Below, in pieces: positions 19,179 to 28,418 of a stretch of 64,000 nt of DNA. The position numbers were made by a program, and so were the translations under genes. The DNA lies in assembly GCF_000621125.1 (NCBI RefSeq), contig NZ_KK211214.1, positions 391,461 to 455,460 on the forward strand. Direction: 5' to 3'. Every line of letters starts with the position of its first letter. Within the stretch, counting starts at the first letter, position 1. The stretch comes from Maribacter antarcticus DSM 21422. Lineage in GTDB: Bacteria; Bacteroidota; Bacteroidia; Flavobacteriales; Flavobacteriaceae. Under the pieces are notes generated by a model, which was given only the letters and a program-made list of their open reading frames with translations, was not told the DNA's origin and did not search any database.

Positions 19179-20306
19179 ATGAAGTATCAATCCAAAAAGA
19201 AAGCGTTAATATTACTAGCTGATGGGACTATTTTTCACGGTAAATCTGTAGGCAATAAAGAAGGTACAGCATTTGGTGAAGTTTGTTTTAATACTGGTAT
19301 GACCGGCTATCAGGAGATTTTTACCGATCCTTCCTATTTTGGCCAGCTGATGGTTACAACAAATGCACATATTGGAAACTATGGAACAAACACTGATGAA
19401 GTGGAGTCAGATTCGGTTAAAATAGCAGGACTAATTTGTCGAAATTTTAGTTATCAGTACTCTAGGCCCTTGGCAGACGCTAGTTTAGAAGAGTTTCTTG
19501 ACCACGGTAAACTTTTTGCTATATCCGATGTAGATACACGAGCCTTAGTAGGTTATATTCGAGATAATGGTGCTATGAACGCTGTTATTTCTACAGACGT
19601 TGAGAATATAGAACACCTTAAGGAAAAGCTAAAGGAAGTACCAAGTATGGAAGGTTTGGAGCTTGCGTCAAAGGTATCTGCTAACGAGACCTATTTCTAT
19701 GGTGATGAAAGTGCGACATATAAGATAGCTGCCTTAGATATAGGAATCAAAAAAAATATACTAAGAAATCTGGCTAAACGGAATGCTTACATAAAGGTAT
19801 TTCCATATAACGCAAGTTTTGAAGAACTCTCTGCTTGGAGTCCGGATGCGTATTTTATTTCAAATGGGCCAGGAGATCCAGAGCCCTTGATTGATGCAAT
19901 TGCAGCAGCTAAAGCGATAATTGAGACTAACAAACCGTTATTCGGTATTTGCTTAGGGCATCAAGTAATTGCACTAGCAAACGGTGTATCTACTTATAAG
20001 ATGCACAACGGACATAGGGGTATTAATCATCCTGTTTTGAACTTAGGAACTGGAAAGGGAGAAATCACTTCACAAAATCATGGATTTGCCATAAATAGGG
20101 AGGAAACAGAAGCTAATGAGCTTCTTGAAATTACACATGTACATTTAAACGACCATACTGTCGCAGGAATAAAAATGAAGGGTAAGGATGTTTTCTCTGT
20201 GCAATACCATCCTGAGGCTAGTCCAGGTCCTAACGATGCAGATTATCTTTTTGATGATTTTTTTAAATTAATCGAGAAAAACACAAAAGAGATAGCCAAA
20301 GTTTGA
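19179..20306 (+). CDS. carA: Carbamoyl-phosphate synthase small chain (glutaminase)
   Basis: A 375-residue protein that hydrolyses glutamine and channels ammonia to the large subunit CarB for arginine and pyrimidine synthesis. The N-terminal CarA domain shows DGTIFHGKSVG and GEVCFNTGMTGYQEIFTDPSY; the class I amidotransferase domain has ISNGPGDPEP, the nucleophile in GICLGHQVIA (about residue 257) and the HPEASPGPND pair (about 343). The ATG at 19179 is chosen over an upstream TTG at 19149, which would begin inside the rplQ terminator region. No carB is present here, so the pair is split. Confidence 0.95.
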   Translation: MKYQSKKKALILLADGTIFHGKSVGNKEGTAFGEVCFNTGMTGYQEIFTDPSYFGQLMVTTNAHIGNYGTNTDEVESDSVKIAGLICRNFSYQYSRPLADASLEEFLDHGKLFAISDVDTRALVGYIRDNGAMNAVISTDVENIEHLKEKLKEVPSMEGLELASKVSANETYFYGDESATYKIAALDIGIKKNILRNLAKRNAYIKVFPYNASFEELSAWSPDAYFISNGPGDPEPLIDAIAAAKAIIETNKPLFGICLGHQVIALANGVSTYKMHNGHRGINHPVLNLGTGKGEITSQNHGFAINREETEANELLEITHVHLNDHTVAGIKMKGKDVFSVQYHPEASPGPNDADYLFDDFFKLIEKNTKEIAKV

Positions 20307-20406
20307 AGAATCCATATTTTATTGGCAATAACAGGTGTATGAGGACATCTATGCATGCAGTGTTTTGTACCTTTAGCCAGCAATAATTAATCAATTTTAA
20401 TAATAA

Positions 20407-21705
<1,299 letters not shown>

Positions 21706-21723
21706 CAACCACTATTGTTGTTT

Positions 21724-21755
21724 AAAGCCTTTCTTAATCGGAAAGGCTTTTTTTT
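21724..21755 (+). terminator. Intrinsic terminator after eno
   Basis: AAAGCCTTTC (21724-21733) pairs perfectly with GAAAGGCTTT (21741-21750) around a 7-base loop, and the stem runs into eight T (21748-21755). It lies 18 bases after the eno stop codon, so glgA at 21823 should have its own promoter. Confidence 0.9.
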
Positions 21756-21822
21756 GGTTTAATTCAAAAAAGATGCCTACCTTTTTAGAGCATAATAATT
21801 AATCTCTCCTATTTAGATTTAT

Positions 21823-23358
21823 ATGAATAACTTTCTTTTTGTCGCTGCCGAAAACGATGCCATACCAAATTGTAAAGCCGGTGGAATGGGTGATGTGGTG
21901 CGTGATGTACCAAGGGAGATTGCTAAGCGTGGTGATACCGTTCATGTGGTTGTACCAGCTTATTCCAGACTGCACAGAGATGGTATTTTTATAACAAATC
22001 TAGATTTCAATCTTCGCGGTATGACCTATCGCGCAGAATTGTATCAAGTTATACCTAAAAAGGAAATAGTTAACATTGTTCACTACGTAATTCATCATCC
22101 AGAAATAGAGGAAGGTGGTATTGCCCATATTTATCATGATGACCCAACAGAGCCATTTTATAATGACTTTGTCAAATTTATGATTTTTAACACCGCAGTT
22201 GCGGAAGCCATTAAAATAGAAGTTTTTGGTCAATTGGATATTGTTCACATGCACGATTGGCATTCAAGTGCGGTATTGTTTTTAAAGGCTTATCATCCAA
22301 ATTATAGGGCCTTAAGGAAGATGCGTTATGTGTACAGCATACATAACCTTGCCATACAAGGTATTCGTCCGTTTTATAATAATTACGCTTCAGTAAACCA
22401 GTGGTTCCCGGAAATCAATTTAGACCATGCGGTACTTATGGATCCTAGATATCAGGACTGTATAAATCTGATGGCCGTAGGAATACGTTTGGCAGATGCG
22501 GTACATACCGTTTCCCCTTCCTATAAGGAAGATGTATTACTACCCAGCAGAAAACCAGAGTTTATTGGAGGGGAAGCATTGGAGAAAGATTTACAAAAAG
22601 CAGACAATGAGGGGCGTCTTTTTGGGATATTGAACGCTTCCAACTATGGAAACATTAGAGTTGCAGAGACTGGTTTTCTTTATAGGAATACAGTAAAGGC
22701 TATTTTTAGGTGGTTACAGGATGAATCTAAAAAATATAAGGCTGATTTTTTAGCGCATACAGGAGAAAAAATTATGGAGCATGTTGGTAACAGACCAAAG
22801 TTCATTGTATCTAGTGTGGCGAGGTTAACAGAACAAAAATTCTATTTTTTTAAACGTTCTCCGGAAGCTTTAGAGCAAATCTTAGCACGTTTAGAATCTG
22901 TAGGTGGAATATTTATTTTATTAGGAACAGGTGATCCGGACTACGAGGATTACTTTCGGAATATGAGCTATAAACACAAGAATTTCATATTCACCAATGG
23001 CCAATCCGAAGACTTAATCGATTCTATGTATTTAGAGACTGATCTTTATTTTATGCCTAGTCTTTTTGAGCCGTGCGGTATTAGCCAAATGTTAGCCATG
23101 AGAAACGGTAATCCATGTTTGGTTCATCATTCGGGTGGTTTAAAGGATACCGTGCATCATATGAAAACAGGATTTGTTTTTGATGGGAATACGTACGATG
23201 AGAAAATAAGGAATATGGTTTCTAGTTTTGATGAAGCATTAACGCTCTGGGAGAATGACCAACCTAAATGGAAGAGGATAAAGGAAAACGCAAAAAAAGC
23301 AAGATTTACTTGGGAAAAATCCTTGGATGAATATTATAAATCACTTTATTTGTTATAG
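21823..23358 (+). CDS. glgA: Glycogen/starch synthase (GT5 family)
   Basis: A 511-residue glycosyltransferase that extends alpha-1,4-glucan from a nucleotide-glucose donor. The N-terminal starch-synthase domain starts with VAAENDAIPNCKAGGMGDVV, a variant of the Lys-x-Gly-Gly donor-binding motif (Lys18), and includes VHMHDWHSSAV and YSIHNLAIQGIRPF. The C-terminal GT-B half has LGTGDPDYEDYF and the EPCGISQMLAMRNGNP loop (about 415-430). No glgB, glgC or glgP is adjacent. The fold assignment is firm; glycogen as the product is inferred. Confidence 0.88.
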   Translation: MNNFLFVAAENDAIPNCKAGGMGDVVRDVPREIAKRGDTVHVVVPAYSRLHRDGIFITNLDFNLRGMTYRAELYQVIPKKEIVNIVHYVIHHPEIEEGGIAHIYHDDPTEPFYNDFVKFMIFNTAVAEAIKIEVFGQLDIVHMHDWHSSAVLFLKAYHPNYRALRKMRYVYSIHNLAIQGIRPFYNNYASVNQWFPEINLDHAVLMDPRYQDCINLMAVGIRLADAVHTVSPSYKEDVLLPSRKPEFIGGEALEKDLQKADNEGRLFGILNASNYGNIRVAETGFLYRNTVKAIFRWLQDESKKYKADFLAHTGEKIMEHVGNRPKFIVSSVARLTEQKFYFFKRSPEALEQILARLESVGGIFILLGTGDPDYEDYFRNMSYKHKNFIFTNGQSEDLIDSMYLETDLYFMPSLFEPCGISQMLAMRNGNPCLVHHSGGLKDTVHHMKTGFVFDGNTYDEKIRNMVSSFDEALTLWENDQPKWKRIKENAKKARFTWEKSLDEYYKSLYLL

Positions 23359-23426
23359 TTCTCTTTAGACCAGTTGTAATCTCTTGAAACCACCATGTTA
23401 ATTATTGTTTAAAGCGATTTACATAA

Positions 23427-23457
23427 TTGTTAAAATGACTGTTTTTATGTATGTTTA
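23427..23457 (+). promoter_or_regulatory. Candidate promoter of gltA
   Basis: TTG at 23427-23429 and TATGTTTA at 23450-23457 are spaced by 20 bases, close to the Bacteroidota pattern but with A instead of G at the last -7 position. It lies 27 bases upstream of the gltA ATG. Weak evidence by itself. Confidence 0.35.
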
Positions 23458-23484
23458 CTTTTACATAACCACTAATTTATAAGA

Positions 23485-24771
23485 ATGTCAGATAAAGCTA
23501 CTTTAGAGTATAATGGTAAAACGTATGAGTTTCCTGTAATAAAGGGAACTGAAGATGAGCTTGCTATTGATATCAAAACCTTACGTATGGCTACCCATGG
23601 AATCATTACTATAGATCCAGGGTTTAAGAATACAGGATCATGTAAAAGTGAAATTACGTTTTTGGACGGGGAGAAAGGAATTTTAAGATATCGAGGGTAT
23701 TCTATTGAAGAGCTAGCGGAAAAGGCAGGTTTTCTGGAAGTTGCCTATTTGCTGATTTTTGGAGAGTTGCCAAACAAGGAACAATTAGAAGCTTTTCATG
23801 TAGATATTAAAAATGAATCACATGTAGATGAAGAGATGAAAAAGATTTTGGATGCTTTTCCAAAATCTGCGCATCCAATGGGTGTTCTTTCCTCGTTAAC
23901 CAGTGCGCTTATTGCTTTTAATCCTGCTTCTGTCAATGTCACGTCTAAGGACGAGATGTATGGAGCTATTGTTCGCATTTTGGCTAAATTTCCTGTATTG
24001 GTATCTTGGACCCTTAGAAAGAAAAAAGGCTTGCCGTTGGATTATGGTGATGATTCTCTTGGTTATGTAGAGAATATCCACAAAATGATGTTCAAAAAGC
24101 CTACCCAAGAGTATAAAAGAAATAAGATTGTAATTGATGCTTTGGATAAGTTATTGATACTTCATGCGGACCATGAGCAGAATTGTTCTACGTCTACTGT
24201 ACGTATTGTAGGATCTTCTCATGCGGGCTTATTTGCATCTCTTTCTGCAGGAATTTCTGCCTTATGGGGCCCATTACATGGCGGAGCTAACCAAGCTGTT
24301 TTAGAAATGTTGGAAGCCATACAAGAGGATGGTGGCGATACTAAAAAATATATGGCTAAGGCCAAGGATAAGAATGATCCGTTTAGATTAATGGGCTTTG
24401 GACATAGAGTGTATAAGAACTTCGATCCAAGGGCAAAAATCATAAAAGTAGCTGCTGAAGAAGTATTGGCAGATTTAGGAATGGATGATCCTATCTTGGA
24501 AATAGCGAAGGGATTAGCAAAGGAAGCTTTGGAAGACCAATATTTTGTTGACCGAAAGTTATATCCAAATGTAGATTTCTATTCTGGTATTATCTACAGA
24601 GCATTAGGTATTCCAACCGAAATGTTTACTGTGATGTTCGCTTTAGGAAGGCTGCCTGGTTGGATAGCACAATGGAGAGAAATGCGTTTGAACGGTGAAC
24701 CTATTGGTAGACCAAGACAAGTGTATATGGGAGAAACCCATAGATCTTTTGTCCCACTCGATAAAAGGTAG
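23485..24771 (+). CDS. gltA: Citrate synthase (hexameric, type II)
   Basis: A 428-residue enzyme condensing oxaloacetate and acetyl-CoA. It starts with the beta-rich domain typical of the long bacterial form (ATLEYNGKTYEFPVIKGTED) and has DPGFKNTGSCKSEITFLDGE. Catalytic segments are LWGPLHGGANQAVLEML (His about 264), MGFGHRVYKNFDPRA (His about 305) and NVDFYSGIIYRALG (Asp about 361). Ends GETHRSFVPLDKR. Transcribed alone, with a terminator 27 bases downstream. Confidence 0.97.
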   Translation: MSDKATLEYNGKTYEFPVIKGTEDELAIDIKTLRMATHGIITIDPGFKNTGSCKSEITFLDGEKGILRYRGYSIEELAEKAGFLEVAYLLIFGELPNKEQLEAFHVDIKNESHVDEEMKKILDAFPKSAHPMGVLSSLTSALIAFNPASVNVTSKDEMYGAIVRILAKFPVLVSWTLRKKKGLPLDYGDDSLGYVENIHKMMFKKPTQEYKRNKIVIDALDKLLILHADHEQNCSTSTVRIVGSSHAGLFASLSAGISALWGPLHGGANQAVLEMLEAIQEDGGDTKKYMAKAKDKNDPFRLMGFGHRVYKNFDPRAKIIKVAAEEVLADLGMDDPILEIAKGLAKEALEDQYFVDRKLYPNVDFYSGIIYRALGIPTEMFTVMFALGRLPGWIAQWREMRLNGEPIGRPRQVYMGETHRSFVPLDKR

Positions 24772-24797
24772 ATTGCTACCTTATAAAAAAAAACAAG

Positions 24798-24831
24798 AAA
24801 GCTCTTTTAGTTTAAAGGAGCTTTTTTTTGG
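24798..24831 (+). terminator. Intrinsic terminator after gltA
   Basis: AAAGCTCTTTT (24798-24808) pairs with AAAAGGAGCTTT-type sequence (24814-24824) through 11 base pairs including one G-U, around the loop AGTTT, and ends in eight T (24822-24829). It ends the citrate synthase unit. Confidence 0.85.
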
Positions 24832-24864
24832 TTAAAAACGAGATTTAATTTTATTGACACTGTT

Positions 24865-25776
24865 ATGCTAGAACTGAATATCAAAGACGAAATAGCGCCT
24901 TTAAAAGCGGTTGTTTTAGGTACCGCAAAAAGTTGTGGCCCAATCCCTAATCCGGAGGAGGCTTATGACCCAAAGTCTTTGGAGCATATATTGGCGGGCA
25001 CGTATCCAAAAGAGGTAGATATGATTAGGGAAATGGAAGCTTTTGCCAATGTTTTTAAAAAGTACCATGTAAAGGTCTATAGGCCAGAAGTCCTTGAGGG
25101 CTGTAATCAGATTTTTTCTAGAGATATCGCCTTTGTTATAGAAGACAAGTTGGTGATTGCAAATATATTACCCGATAGGGAGCAAGAGGTGGAAGCTGTA
25201 TTGCATGTTTTAGATAATATCGATGACACCCATATCTTATATCCGCCAGAAGAAGTGCATGTAGAAGGTGGTGATGTGATGCCTTGGAACGATTACCTTT
25301 TTGTTGGAACGTATACGGCAGTGGATTATGCAATGCACATTACGGCAAGAACAAATAAGCACGCGGTAGATTGGTTGACAAGTCAATTCCCTAATAAAAA
25401 GGTAAAATCATTTGAGCTTAGAAAATCTATCAATGCAAAAGAGAACGCCCTTCATTTAGACTGTTGTTTTCAACCTTTGGGTAATGGAAAAGCAATTCTG
25501 CATAAAAATGGATTTTTAGAGGAAACCGAATACCAATGGTTGGTTGATTTTTTTGGTTCGGAAAACATATTCGAGATTACATCCGATGAAATGTACAACA
25601 TGTTCAGTAACGTTTTTTCTATTTCCCCAGATGTTATCGTTTCTGAAAAAAACTTTACCAGATTAAACAATTGGCTAAGGGGTGAAGGTTTTACCGTAGA
25701 GGAAATACCATATGCAGAAATAGCCAAACAAGAAGGACTTTTAAGATGTAGTACCTTGCCACTAATACGGGAGTAA
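24865..25776 (+). CDS. Arginine deiminase/amidinotransferase-fold enzyme
   Basis: A 303-residue protein of the guanidino-group-modifying superfamily. Visible family elements are FSRDIAFVIEDKLVIANILP (acidic substrate-binding pair), HVEGGDVMPW (about 132-141), the catalytic His in NALHLDCCFQPLG (about 197) and the nucleophile Cys in LLRCSTLPLIRE at the end. The order Asp/Glu-His-Cys fits deiminases and amidinotransferases. It lies 11 bases before ctlX-like 25788, so the two are likely one operon acting on arginine or citrulline. Exact substrate cannot be told from sequence; dimethylarginine hydrolase or amidinotransferase remain possible. Confidence 0.82.
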   Translation: MLELNIKDEIAPLKAVVLGTAKSCGPIPNPEEAYDPKSLEHILAGTYPKEVDMIREMEAFANVFKKYHVKVYRPEVLEGCNQIFSRDIAFVIEDKLVIANILPDREQEVEAVLHVLDNIDDTHILYPPEEVHVEGGDVMPWNDYLFVGTYTAVDYAMHITARTNKHAVDWLTSQFPNKKVKSFELRKSINAKENALHLDCCFQPLGNGKAILHKNGFLEETEYQWLVDFFGSENIFEITSDEMYNMFSNVFSISPDVIVSEKNFTRLNNWLRGEGFTVEEIPYAEIAKQEGLLRCSTLPLIRE

Positions 25777-25787
25777 TTAAATAGAAT

Positions 25788-26717
25788 ATGCAGATAACCA
25801 ACACAATATTGATGATACGCCCAGTTGCCTTTCGGATGAACGAGCAAACCACAATAAATAATTATTTTCAGGAAGATTTAAATGTTAAGAGGCAAACCAT
25901 AAATGAGCGAGCACAAACAGAGTTTGATGATTTTGTAGCAGTTCTAAGACAGAAGGGAGTTAACGTTATCGTAGTAGATGATAAAAAGGAAAACGACAGT
26001 CCAGACTCTATTTTTCCAAACAACTGGGTCTCTTTTCACAAATCGGGAACAGTAGCTATATATCCTATGTTCGCAGAAAATCGACGTAAGGAAAGAAGAG
26101 AGGATATTTTTGATATTCTAGAAGAGAAAGGGTATGTGATAAATGATGTTGTTGATTATACTTCGGCAGAGCTCGAAGGTATTTACCTAGAGGGGACTGG
26201 AAGTATTTTAAAGGATAGAGTACATCAAAAAGCCTATTGCGCATTATCACAAAGAGCCGATGAAGAACTGTTCATAGAATTTTGCGAAGATTTTGATTGT
26301 TTTCCTGTTATTTTTACTGCAAATCAGTCTGTAAACGGTAAGCGTATGCCTATTTATCATACTAATGTTATGATGGCAATGGCAGAGTCCTTTGCCGTAA
26401 TATGTTTAAATACAATAGACGATAAGAAGGAACGTAAGAATGTAGTAGCGCACCTAAAAAATGATGGTAAGGAAATTATAATCATTAGCGAACAACAGAT
26501 GCATCATTTTGCGGGCAATATGCTTCAGGTTATTGGTGCAGATGAGCAACGTTTTATGGTCATGAGTTCGGCCGCATACAACTCCTTAAAACCAGAACAG
26601 CTTTTAGCTATACGTAAGCATTGCGAAATTATTCACAGTTCATTAGAGACTATTGAAGCCTGTGGTGGCGGCAGTGCGCGTTGTATGATGGCAGAGGTGT
26701 TTTTACCTAGGGTCTAG
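25788..26717 (+). CDS. ctlX: CtlX-type amidinotransferase-fold hydrolase (citrulline utilisation)
   Basis: A 309-residue protein of the CtlX family, which in Francisella hydrolyses citrulline to ornithine. Marks are TILMIRPVAFRMNEQT at the start, DSIFPNNWVSFHKSGTVAIY, YLEGTGSILKDR, the His motif in IYHTNVMMAMA and the C-terminal nucleophile in EACGGGSARCMMAEVF. All three catalytic positions are present. It is 11 bases downstream of the related 24865 gene; they share the fold but are quite divergent. The gene name follows family resemblance only. Confidence 0.8.
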   Translation: MQITNTILMIRPVAFRMNEQTTINNYFQEDLNVKRQTINERAQTEFDDFVAVLRQKGVNVIVVDDKKENDSPDSIFPNNWVSFHKSGTVAIYPMFAENRRKERREDIFDILEEKGYVINDVVDYTSAELEGIYLEGTGSILKDRVHQKAYCALSQRADEELFIEFCEDFDCFPVIFTANQSVNGKRMPIYHTNVMMAMAESFAVICLNTIDDKKERKNVVAHLKNDGKEIIIISEQQMHHFAGNMLQVIGADEQRFMVMSSAAYNSLKPEQLLAIRKHCEIIHSSLETIEACGGGSARCMMAEVFLPRV

Positions 26718-26754
26718 ATTTTTTAAAACCCTTTAGTAAGATTTGTTTTACTTT

Positions 26755-27520
26755 TATTTTGCATGTTTTAGTGTTGTATCAACCTGCAGCAAGTAGGTTC
26801 TTATGGAACCGATTTGCCTTTTTTTTGCTCTTTAGCTGAAGCCCACTTACTCTTTTGTGCGAGTAACAAAAACATTTCATAAGCAAAACTACTGATGAAA
26901 AGGCGAAAGATGTTAGCTCAATACTCCTGATTGGAAAGCCTATCTCATCAGTACAAATTTTAACTTCTATTTTCACGTGCTTCTCCGCTGAGCACATAAT
27001 ACACATGCTAGATGTCTCTAGCTTGCTTTTCTTTCAGAGTACTCATGAAGTGTGGCTACTTATCCCTTTATTAAGTAAAGATTTCGTATTGCTTTTCTAC
27101 ACGTGAGTCCTTCCTTTTAATACCGTATTATGTACTTGTACAATTACAACTAATAAACCATACAGCGTTACCAATGCGTAACATGCAGCACAACTAAAAC
27201 CAGTATCCGTTTTATTGCAATCTTCACCTTAGGGCATGGGTTGCGAATCTTAATCATTATACGTTTTAAAATGCCAACACATCATTTATTAGTGTGGCTA
27301 TTTTCTAGGCGAAGAGCAGGAAGAATTAGTTGGTCTGTTTCACCACCATGAAAAAATGATTCATTCCAATGAACTGTCCTTAATATCTATTAAACATTCA
27401 CATTTGTTAATTTCCATGGATAGGGTCATCTGTTGCATCAATAGCATCCTAATAAAAACACGCTGTTTAAGCTGTGCTTCTCGGCTGTACCTAAACAGCA
27501 TTGGATTACATAGGTTAGGT
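26755..27520 (-). mobile_element. Fossil IS1380-family transposase
   Basis: Read on the minus strand in shifting frames, this stretch spells segments of an IS1380-type DDE transposase in the right order: FRYSREAQLKQ (near 27500-27465), DAIDATDDPIHGNQQ-like AIDATDDPIHGN (27449-27411), FFHGGETDQLILPALRLENS (near 27360-27300), ILKRIMIKIRNPCPK (near 27270-27225), DRLSNQEY (26940-26915), NIFRLFISSFAYEMFLLLAQ (26917-26858) and RQIGSIRTYLLQV (26816-26778). Frameshifts and stops separate them, for instance a Trp codon changed to TGA just before ANIFRLF. A whole transposase is about 430 residues, so parts are deleted. Terminal repeats could not be recognised. Confidence 0.85.
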
Positions 27521-27923
27521 AGATGCTTTTCAAACGTAGGTATGAAGGAGTGTTGCTGTGCTCGTTTTTAAAGAAGTAGTAACAATCGATCTTTGCTGCT
27601 TTCTGATGCAGAAAAATCAAGAGAAACTGCGGTATTTCCGCTGTAAAATAAAGTATCTTTAGTATTAAAAATTAGGTGGTTTTTTAAAATATTATTTTTG
27701 CTTGTTTGTATAATTAATATAACACCTTACACCGCCTTTTATTTGTTTACAATCAATTTCGGGTGAACAAAGTATGTTCTATTCCCGTTGGTTTAGGAGC
27801 CTGGAGTGGATGTAAAAGGAGTTCCCAGATAATTACCTTCCGTTTCCAAAGAGAATGATAAAAAAGCGGCTAAAATGTGGTTTGAAGAAGGCCATACTAT
27901 ACCATTAAAATAAAATAAAGCAT
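27521..27923 (+). other. Intergenic region upstream of iorA-like gene with a decayed reading-frame tail
   Basis: About 400 bases with no intact gene. Near the right end, bases from about 27828 to 27911 read LPSVSKENDKKAAKMWFEEG then HTIPLK and a stop, a natural-looking C-terminus that begins directly after a stop codon; the preceding bases read VDVKGVPR in the same frame. This may be the tail of a lost gene upstream of the molybdenum hydroxylase genes. TATTTTTG at 27693-27700 could be a -7 promoter element, but there is no good -33 partner. Confidence 0.35.
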
Positions 27924-28415
27924 ATGAACATTTCATTGAATGTAAACGGAAGGTCTCATGCCTTAGAGATAGCCGATGGCAATACACCCTTGCTTTGGGT
28001 CATTAGGGATATTTTAGACTTGAAAGGCACCAAGTTTGGATGTGGAAAAGCCGCTTGCGGTGCATGTACCTTGCATGTAGATGGCGAAGCAGTTCGCTCC
28101 TGTTCTTATGGGGTTAAATTTGCCGAGGGAAAAGAAATTACGACCATAGAAGGGCTTGGAACAAAAGAGAACCCCCATCCTGTGCAGCAAGCATGGATAG
28201 AAGAAGTGGTGCCACAATGCGGATACTGTCAACCCGGTTTTATGATGGCTACCGCCGCGTTGTTAAACAAAGTTCCAAAACCTACAGATCAAGATATAGA
28301 TGACAATATTATAAATGTGTGCCGTTGTGCTACATATTACCGCATGCGAAAGGCTATTCACAGAGCTGCGGAATTACATACGCCGAACGAAGTAGTTCAA
28401 AATCAAAACGCTTAG
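27924..28415 (+). CDS. iorA: Small [2Fe-2S] subunit of an IorAB-type molybdenum hydroxylase
   Basis: A 163-residue protein with two [2Fe-2S] domains. The N-terminal plant-ferredoxin-like cluster uses Cys40, 45, 48 and 60 (CGKAACGACTL and VRSC); the C-terminal all-helical domain uses Cys99, 102, 133 and 135 (CGYCQPGFMMA and CRCATYYRMR). This is the electron-transfer subunit of xanthine-dehydrogenase-family enzymes of the isoquinoline 1-oxidoreductase type. It lies 3 bases before the large subunit gene. The real substrate is unknown; aldehydes or N-heterocycles are typical. Confidence 0.9.
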   Translation: MNISLNVNGRSHALEIADGNTPLLWVIRDILDLKGTKFGCGKAACGACTLHVDGEAVRSCSYGVKFAEGKEITTIEGLGTKENPHPVQQAWIEEVVPQCGYCQPGFMMATAALLNKVPKPTDQDIDDNIINVCRCATYYRMRKAIHRAAELHTPNEVVQNQNA

Positions 28416-28418
28416 GTC

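Noticed and set aside
27462..27498. Hairpin GCTGTTTA...TAAACAGC as a regulatory RNA
   Set aside because: It lies inside the IS1380 fossil and has a loop of over 20 bases; chance pairing is the simpler reading.
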